From positions 1 through 19,259 of the forward strand of contig JBEAUL010000093.1 of the NCBI GenBank assembly GCA_041161475.1: a DNA stretch of 19,259 bases, written 5' to 3'. The translations under genes were made by a program, and so were the position numbers. Below, one piece after another: positions 15,145 through 19,259 of this stretch. The notes beneath the pieces were generated by a model. It was not told the origin of the DNA and did not search any database. It saw only the letters and a program-made list of their open reading frames with translations. Each line of letters starts with the position of its first letter. Position 1 is the stretch's first letter. This DNA is from JBEAUL01 sp041161475. GTDB lineage: Bacteria > Pseudomonadota > Gammaproteobacteria > UBA6186 > Azoamicaceae.

Positions 15145-15528
15145 ATGAAACCAAAAAGATTTGGCTATTTTAGCTTGGCCGCTTTATTGATTGCCGATGT
15201 TTTCTATACTTGTGCACACGCCGCAGCCGACACAGGCTTAGGTAAAGTGGCCACCACAGTGACAGACCAATTAAGCGCCATGGCGAGTCTTTTAGTCTAT
15301 GTCGCCTATATTGCGGGGGTTGGTTTTGCCCTAGCGGGTGTACTGCAGTTTAAAGCACATAAAGATAATCCTACACAAACCCCTCTCAGCAAACCCGTTG
15401 TATTGATTTTGGTTGCGGCTTGCTTACTCTTCTTACCAAGCGTAATGAAAACCGCTGGCGGCAGTATTTTTGGTACGGAAGCAACCGGTGGTGGTGCTAC
15501 CTTCTCCGGCACAGTAACCGCAGGCTAA
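15145..15528 (+). CDS. dotP: DotP/IcmD inner-membrane protein
   Basis: This 127-residue protein corresponds to IcmD (132 in Legionella), a small membrane protein related to DotE. It has a signal peptide (basic K-P-K-R, hydrophobic core, A-H-A at about 24-26), then two membrane segments at about 46-67 and 83-101, and a Gly/Thr-rich C-terminus. The ATG at 15145 is chosen because AGGAG lies eight bases upstream. The same frame is open further upstream, including an ATG overlapping the dotE stop (15088), but that would add an uncharacteristic N-terminal extension. Order dotE-dotP-dotN-dotO matches icmC-icmD-icmJ-icmB of Legionella. Confidence 0.88.
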   Translation: MKPKRFGYFSLAALLIADVFYTCAHAAADTGLGKVATTVTDQLSAMASLLVYVAYIAGVGFALAGVLQFKAHKDNPTQTPLSKPVVLILVAACLLFLPSVMKTAGGSIFGTEATGGGATFSGTVTAG

Positions 15529-15541
15529 GGAGCGTTTGTCG

Positions 15542-16162
15542 ATGCCCACTTTATTGCCACTGACTTTAATGGCGAAGCGTGGGAATTGGCAGCAATTTAT
15601 GGCCAGAAAAGCCAATAAAAATTTTCTGGCCATAGAAAAGCGCGTCTTAGAGCGCGATCAGAATACCTGTCGTTATTGTGGGTTTACCTCTGATCGCTTT
15701 ATGTCTGTTGTCAATCAAGATCACAACTACCAAAATAATGCTTTACCCAATTTAGTAACTGCCTGCTCGCTGTGTATGCCTTGCTTGTTTTTAGATGGGA
15801 TAGGCACCGATGGCAAGACTGGGGGGGTGTTGATTTGGGAAGACAGCATTTCACAAACCGATCTGAATCATTTTTGTCGTGCCCTGTTTTGTAGCATGCT
15901 ACGCGATGCGGCTTACCGAGGTAAATTACAAGCAAGCTATCTGGGAATGCAAGAAAGTCAACAAACTGTTGAAAAATTGTTTGGACCCAATAGCAGTAAA
16001 CCACAGGTCTTTGGACAAACTTTAATTGACAGTGGTATCACACCAGAGCAATTATTAAAGCACCCCGTGATGCAAAAATTAAGATTATTGCCTTTACGCA
16101 AGTACTTTTTAGAACATTCTCACTATTGGCGACAAACGACTTTTGCGGTCGTCCCCATCTAA
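15542..16162 (+). CDS. dotN: DotN/IcmJ zinc-binding coupling-complex subunit
   Basis: DotN is a cytoplasmic subunit of the coupling complex that binds the C-terminal tail of DotL. From the ATG at 15542 it has 206 residues (208 in Legionella). Two Cys pairs, C43-x-x-C46 and C75-x-x-C78, flank an N-Q-D-H-N-Y-Q-N-N segment; this fits the known zinc site and degenerate HNH-endonuclease-like fold of DotN. The C-terminal half is helical with a basic L-R-K-Y element. The frame opens at TTG 15536, but AAGGAG lies nine bases before the ATG, which decides the start. Its position between dotP and dotO is conserved. Confidence 0.93.
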   Translation: MPTLLPLTLMAKRGNWQQFMARKANKNFLAIEKRVLERDQNTCRYCGFTSDRFMSVVNQDHNYQNNALPNLVTACSLCMPCLFLDGIGTDGKTGGVLIWEDSISQTDLNHFCRALFCSMLRDAAYRGKLQASYLGMQESQQTVEKLFGPNSSKPQVFGQTLIDSGITPEQLLKHPVMQKLRLLPLRKYFLEHSHYWRQTTFAVVPI

Positions 16163-16171
16163 AGATACAAT
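16143..16171 (+). promoter_or_regulatory. Candidate internal promoter before dotO
   Basis: TTGCGG (16143-16148) and TACAAT (16166-16171) are 17 bases apart, at the end of dotN and in the 50-base gap before dotO. The -10 matches five of six positions and the -35 three of six. It could give dotO extra transcription. Just downstream, the 10-bp palindrome CCCTTAAGGG (16196-16205) includes the dotO ribosome-binding site AAGGG. Confidence 0.3.
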
Positions 16172-16212
16172 AAAGAGAGACAGTCGCTACAAACACCCTT
16201 AAGGGATATCAA

Positions 16213-19200
16213 ATGTCACTCATGGATCCAATTTTAGACAGTATTGACAGTTTTTTGGCTTGGATGGGCTCTGCCTTAGGACAAGCTGCTGAAAGCTACT
16301 GCGCACTTGAATCGGCAGAAAGTCGACACGCACTGATTGCAAGAGACGGATCGCTCGTGTCGATTTTAAAAATTCAAGGGGTAACTTACCTGGTTGGTAC
16401 GGAAGAATTTCAACGGATCCATAAACAGTTTTCGCAAGCACTGCAGGCCAGTTTTGCCAGACCCGGGCATGCCATGCAAGTCTATTTTATGCAAGACAAA
16501 GAAACCGTTGGGCGTGATTTACAGCAAATGTTGTCCGGTGCCAGACAAACAGCCAAGCAAATAGGACTAGAGATTGATGATTTATTTGAAGAACGCATTC
16601 AAAAATTGTCTCAATACTGCGCCAGTGAACAACTCTACTTTGTATTATGGACACGCCCAAGCCAATTAAGTAAACAACAATACGAACAGGCCCTAAAAGA
16701 ACGTAAAAATCTCTTTAAAAAAAATAAAATTCCGCCTTTTTTAAACGCCCAGAATTTTTTACAAGGCATGCCGGAGCTCAAAGAAACACACGACTCTTTT
16801 GTCCGTTCTCTGCTGGATAGTTTAAATACCATGGGTATGTCGAGCATGCTGATGGATGTACATGATGCCTGCCGAGCCATTCGCTTATCTGTTGATGCCG
16901 ATTATACTGATTTTAATTGGCGCCCTTCCTTGCCAGGGGATAAATTACCTGTACGAGAAAGCAAACATTTTGCGGGAGACATTTCTGATATTTTTTGGCC
17001 ACCGCTGCCACCCCAACTGATTCCTCGCGATGGTGAAAATCTTTCCTTACGGACAGCACGCATTGGCGATCGGCTGTTTGGCGCAACTTTTATTGATTTA
17101 TTTCCAAAAGAAATTGCCCCCTTTGGTGCTTTGTTTAGTAGGGTCAGTAATGCCAAAATTCCTTGGCGTATTTCTTTTTTGATAGAAAGTGATGGACAAC
17201 GGGCCTTAGGGATGAAACCCACGATTGCGGCCATTCTGTCTTTCGCGCATGCATTTAACCGCTTGATTTCTAATGCCGCAGATTTACTTGAGTATTTGAA
17301 GGTTAATACCGACGATGCGATCGTACAGTTAAGGGTCTCGGCGGCAACCTGGGTCAAGGTGGGTGAAGAAAAATTATTGCGTAACCGCACAGCTGAACTG
17401 GCAAAAGCCATTCAAGGATGGGGATACTGCGAAACCTCAGAGGTCTCTGGCGACGCCTATGGTGGTGTTTTGTCAAGCGCCCTTGGATTAAGTTGCGACA
17501 GTCACGCCATTCCTGCTGTCGCGCCCTTGTCTGATGCAACCTACTTGTTACCCATTAATCGTCCGGCTTCCCCTTGGCAAAATGGGGCTGTACTGTTTCG
17601 TTCACCCGATGGTAAACCTTGGCCATACCAACCTGGTTCGAGTCTACAAACGACCTGGATTGACCTTGTGTATGCGCGACCTGGTTCTGGTAAATCCGTC
17701 TTATCTAATGCCATTAACTTAGCGCTTTGCTTATCACCGGGTCTGACCAGATTGCCCTTTATTGCCATCATTGATATTGGTCCTTCTTCAAGCGGTTTGA
17801 TTTCTTTGATTAAAGAAGCGCTACCTAAAAATCAGCGTCATTTGGTTGCTTATCATCGTTTGCGCATGCGACCTGAAATGTCGATTAATCCTTTTGACAC
17901 GCAGTTGGGCTGTCGTTTTCCTTCCCCACAAGAACGGGCTTTTTTAGTTAACTTTTTGGTCTTGCTCACCACCCCCATCGGACAAGAACGCTCTTACGAT
18001 GGGATGGCTGATATGGCTGGGCTGATTGTAGATGAGCTATATAAAAGTATGGCTGATGGCGCAAGCCCGCGCGTTTACACCAGTAACCTAGAACCCAAAG
18101 TAGATGCCGCACTCAAAACGATTGGATTTACTCCGGATACCCAAACCACCTGGTGGGAAATTACCGACGTGCTATTTAAATGCAATCATACGCATGAAGC
18201 GACCTTAGCACAACGCTACGCAGCCCCCTTATTGGCCGATGCCGCTTCCATTTGTCGTAGCCAAACGATTGCTGACTTGTATGGTGCCATTAAATCGCCC
18301 ACAGGAGAACCTTTGATCAATGCGTTTGGACGCATGATTTCGAGCGCTGTGCGCGAATACCCTATTTTATCGCGTATTACGGCCTTTGATTTGGGTGAAG
18401 CACGCATTGTTTCTCTCGATTTAGACGAAGTTGCCAAGTCGGGTGGCGATGCGGCAGACAGACAGACCGCTATTATGTATATGTTGGCCCGATATATATT
18501 GGCTCGACATTATTATTTAACTGAAGATGCCTTAAAAGACATACCTGAGATATACCGCGCCTATCATAAGGCGCGTATTCTCGAAATTCGTGAAGATCCA
18601 AAACGGATTGTATTTGATGAATTCCATCGCACGTCTAAAGTACAAGCGGTTCGCGATCAAGTCTTGGTCGATATGCGTGAAGGCAGAAAATGGAAGGTGC
18701 AGATTTCATTGATTTCACAATCGCTGGATGATTTTGATTCTGTAATGGTTGAGTTCGCGACTTCTATTTTTGTGATGGATGCAGGGCCTAAGCAAGCGGT
18801 TGAACGCTCTACCCAGGTATTTGGATTGTCTCCTACAGCGCAGATGGCTTTGAGTAATCGAGTTCATGGGCCCAGGGCCGATGGTGCAACGTTTCTTGCT
18901 ATTTTTTCTACCAAAAATGGGACCAATTCTCAGCTAATAACCAGTACCATTGGTCCAATCGAATTGTGGGCTTTTACCACCACGGCAGACGATGCTCGGA
19001 TAAGAAACGCACTGTACGATAAAATTGGCGCCCCCGAAACCCGACGTCTCTTAGCCTTATTGTACCCAAATGGCTCTGCTGCCAAAATCATTGAGGAACG
19101 CATGACCACGGTAAAAGAAAAAACAGGACTAATTACCGATGAAAAAGCCACCAGTGTGATCGATGAGCTGATTGCTGAAATTTATGAAATGCATAAAAAG

Positions 19201-19221
19201 CGCTTGGGTACCTCGACTTAA
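16213..19221 (+). CDS. dotO: DotO/IcmB VirB4-like ATPase
   Basis: DotO is the large VirB4-type ATPase at the cytoplasmic base of the Dot/Icm channel, where it recruits DotB. The 1,002-residue length matches Legionella IcmB (1,009). The N-terminal 450 residues are the non-ATPase platform domain. Walker A A-R-P-G-S-G-K-S is at 488-495 and Walker B R-I-V-F-D-E-F-H at 798-805; a conserved D-I-G-P segment follows at 521-524 and S-L-I-S-Q-S near 846. No clear membrane segment is visible, as expected for a peripheral protein. The ATG has AAGGG eight bases upstream. It is the last gene seen in the operon; the remaining 38 bases hold no recognisable gene or terminator. Confidence 0.96.
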   Translation: MSLMDPILDSIDSFLAWMGSALGQAAESYCALESAESRHALIARDGSLVSILKIQGVTYLVGTEEFQRIHKQFSQALQASFARPGHAMQVYFMQDKETVGRDLQQMLSGARQTAKQIGLEIDDLFEERIQKLSQYCASEQLYFVLWTRPSQLSKQQYEQALKERKNLFKKNKIPPFLNAQNFLQGMPELKETHDSFVRSLLDSLNTMGMSSMLMDVHDACRAIRLSVDADYTDFNWRPSLPGDKLPVRESKHFAGDISDIFWPPLPPQLIPRDGENLSLRTARIGDRLFGATFIDLFPKEIAPFGALFSRVSNAKIPWRISFLIESDGQRALGMKPTIAAILSFAHAFNRLISNAADLLEYLKVNTDDAIVQLRVSAATWVKVGEEKLLRNRTAELAKAIQGWGYCETSEVSGDAYGGVLSSALGLSCDSHAIPAVAPLSDATYLLPINRPASPWQNGAVLFRSPDGKPWPYQPGSSLQTTWIDLVYARPGSGKSVLSNAINLALCLSPGLTRLPFIAIIDIGPSSSGLISLIKEALPKNQRHLVAYHRLRMRPEMSINPFDTQLGCRFPSPQERAFLVNFLVLLTTPIGQERSYDGMADMAGLIVDELYKSMADGASPRVYTSNLEPKVDAALKTIGFTPDTQTTWWEITDVLFKCNHTHEATLAQRYAAPLLADAASICRSQTIADLYGAIKSPTGEPLINAFGRMISSAVREYPILSRITAFDLGEARIVSLDLDEVAKSGGDAADRQTAIMYMLARYILARHYYLTEDALKDIPEIYRAYHKARILEIREDPKRIVFDEFHRTSKVQAVRDQVLVDMREGRKWKVQISLISQSLDDFDSVMVEFATSIFVMDAGPKQAVERSTQVFGLSPTAQMALSNRVHGPRADGATFLAIFSTKNGTNSQLITSTIGPIELWAFTTTADDARIRNALYDKIGAPETRRLLALLYPNGSAAKIIEERMTTVKEKTGLITDEKATSVIDELIAEIYEMHKKRLGTST

Positions 19222-19259
19222 GTATGATAAAATGAAGGCTGATTAACGCAGTATATAGT

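Noticed and set aside
16196..16205. CCCTTAAGGG palindrome before dotO as an operator
   Set aside because: Ten bases without a spacer can arise by chance around an AAGGG ribosome-binding site, and no second copy is evident.

Overview
This window carries most of a Dot/Icm type IVB secretion system (T4BSS), the machine that Legionella, Coxiella and relatives use to deliver effector proteins into a eukaryotic host cell. IcmS, IcmT, DotN/IcmJ and a DotL with a long C-terminal tail point to the host-adapted Dot/Icm branch rather than to an IncI-type conjugation system. Together with the moderately AT-rich sequence, this suggests a gammaproteobacterium of the order Legionellales (Legionella/Coxiella/Rickettsiella-like). 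I cannot name a species. All family assignments come from reading the translated sequence; no database search was run.

Layout. Bases 1-657 (minus strand) hold the N-terminal 219 codons of an unrecognised protein that runs off the window edge. An 18-bp perfect dyad lies just upstream of it. Bases 739-4766 (minus) form an operon icmS-dotM-dotL: effector chaperone, coupling-complex subunit and coupling ATPase. A roughly 100-bp divergent region separates it from a plus-strand operon dotD-dotC-dotB-icmT-dotJ (4864-7809): two outer-membrane lipoproteins, a cytoplasmic traffic ATPase and two small inner-membrane proteins. Bases 7817-9091 (minus) hold two tandem DotI/IcmL-like genes that converge on dotJ. 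A second divergent promoter region (9092-9204) leads into the long plus-strand operon dotI-dotH-dotG-dotF-dotE-dotP-dotN-dotO (9205-19221). The last 38 bases contain no recognisable gene.

How the parts fit together. DotC, DotD, DotH, DotG and DotF would form the envelope-spanning core, with DotG linking inner and outer membranes. DotI, DotJ, the two extra DotI-like proteins, DotE, DotP and IcmT would belong to the inner-membrane apparatus. DotB and DotO are the cytoplasmic energisers. DotL, DotM, DotN and IcmS are the coupling complex that recruits effectors. DotA, DotU/IcmH, IcmF, IcmV, IcmW, IcmX, IcmQ/IcmR and DotK/IcmN are not in the window. IcmQ, IcmR and DotK are missing from places where Legionella pneumophila carries them.

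The most unusual points are: four DotI/DotJ-family genes, two of them inverted in the middle of the cluster; a DotG whose central region is built from about 30 copies of an 11-residue unit starting with Asp/Asn-Pro, next to a Cys-Gln-Gly-Cys-Cys-Cys cluster; a possible leaderless transcript for one DotI-like gene; and the partial unknown gene with its palindrome next to the coupling-protein operon.
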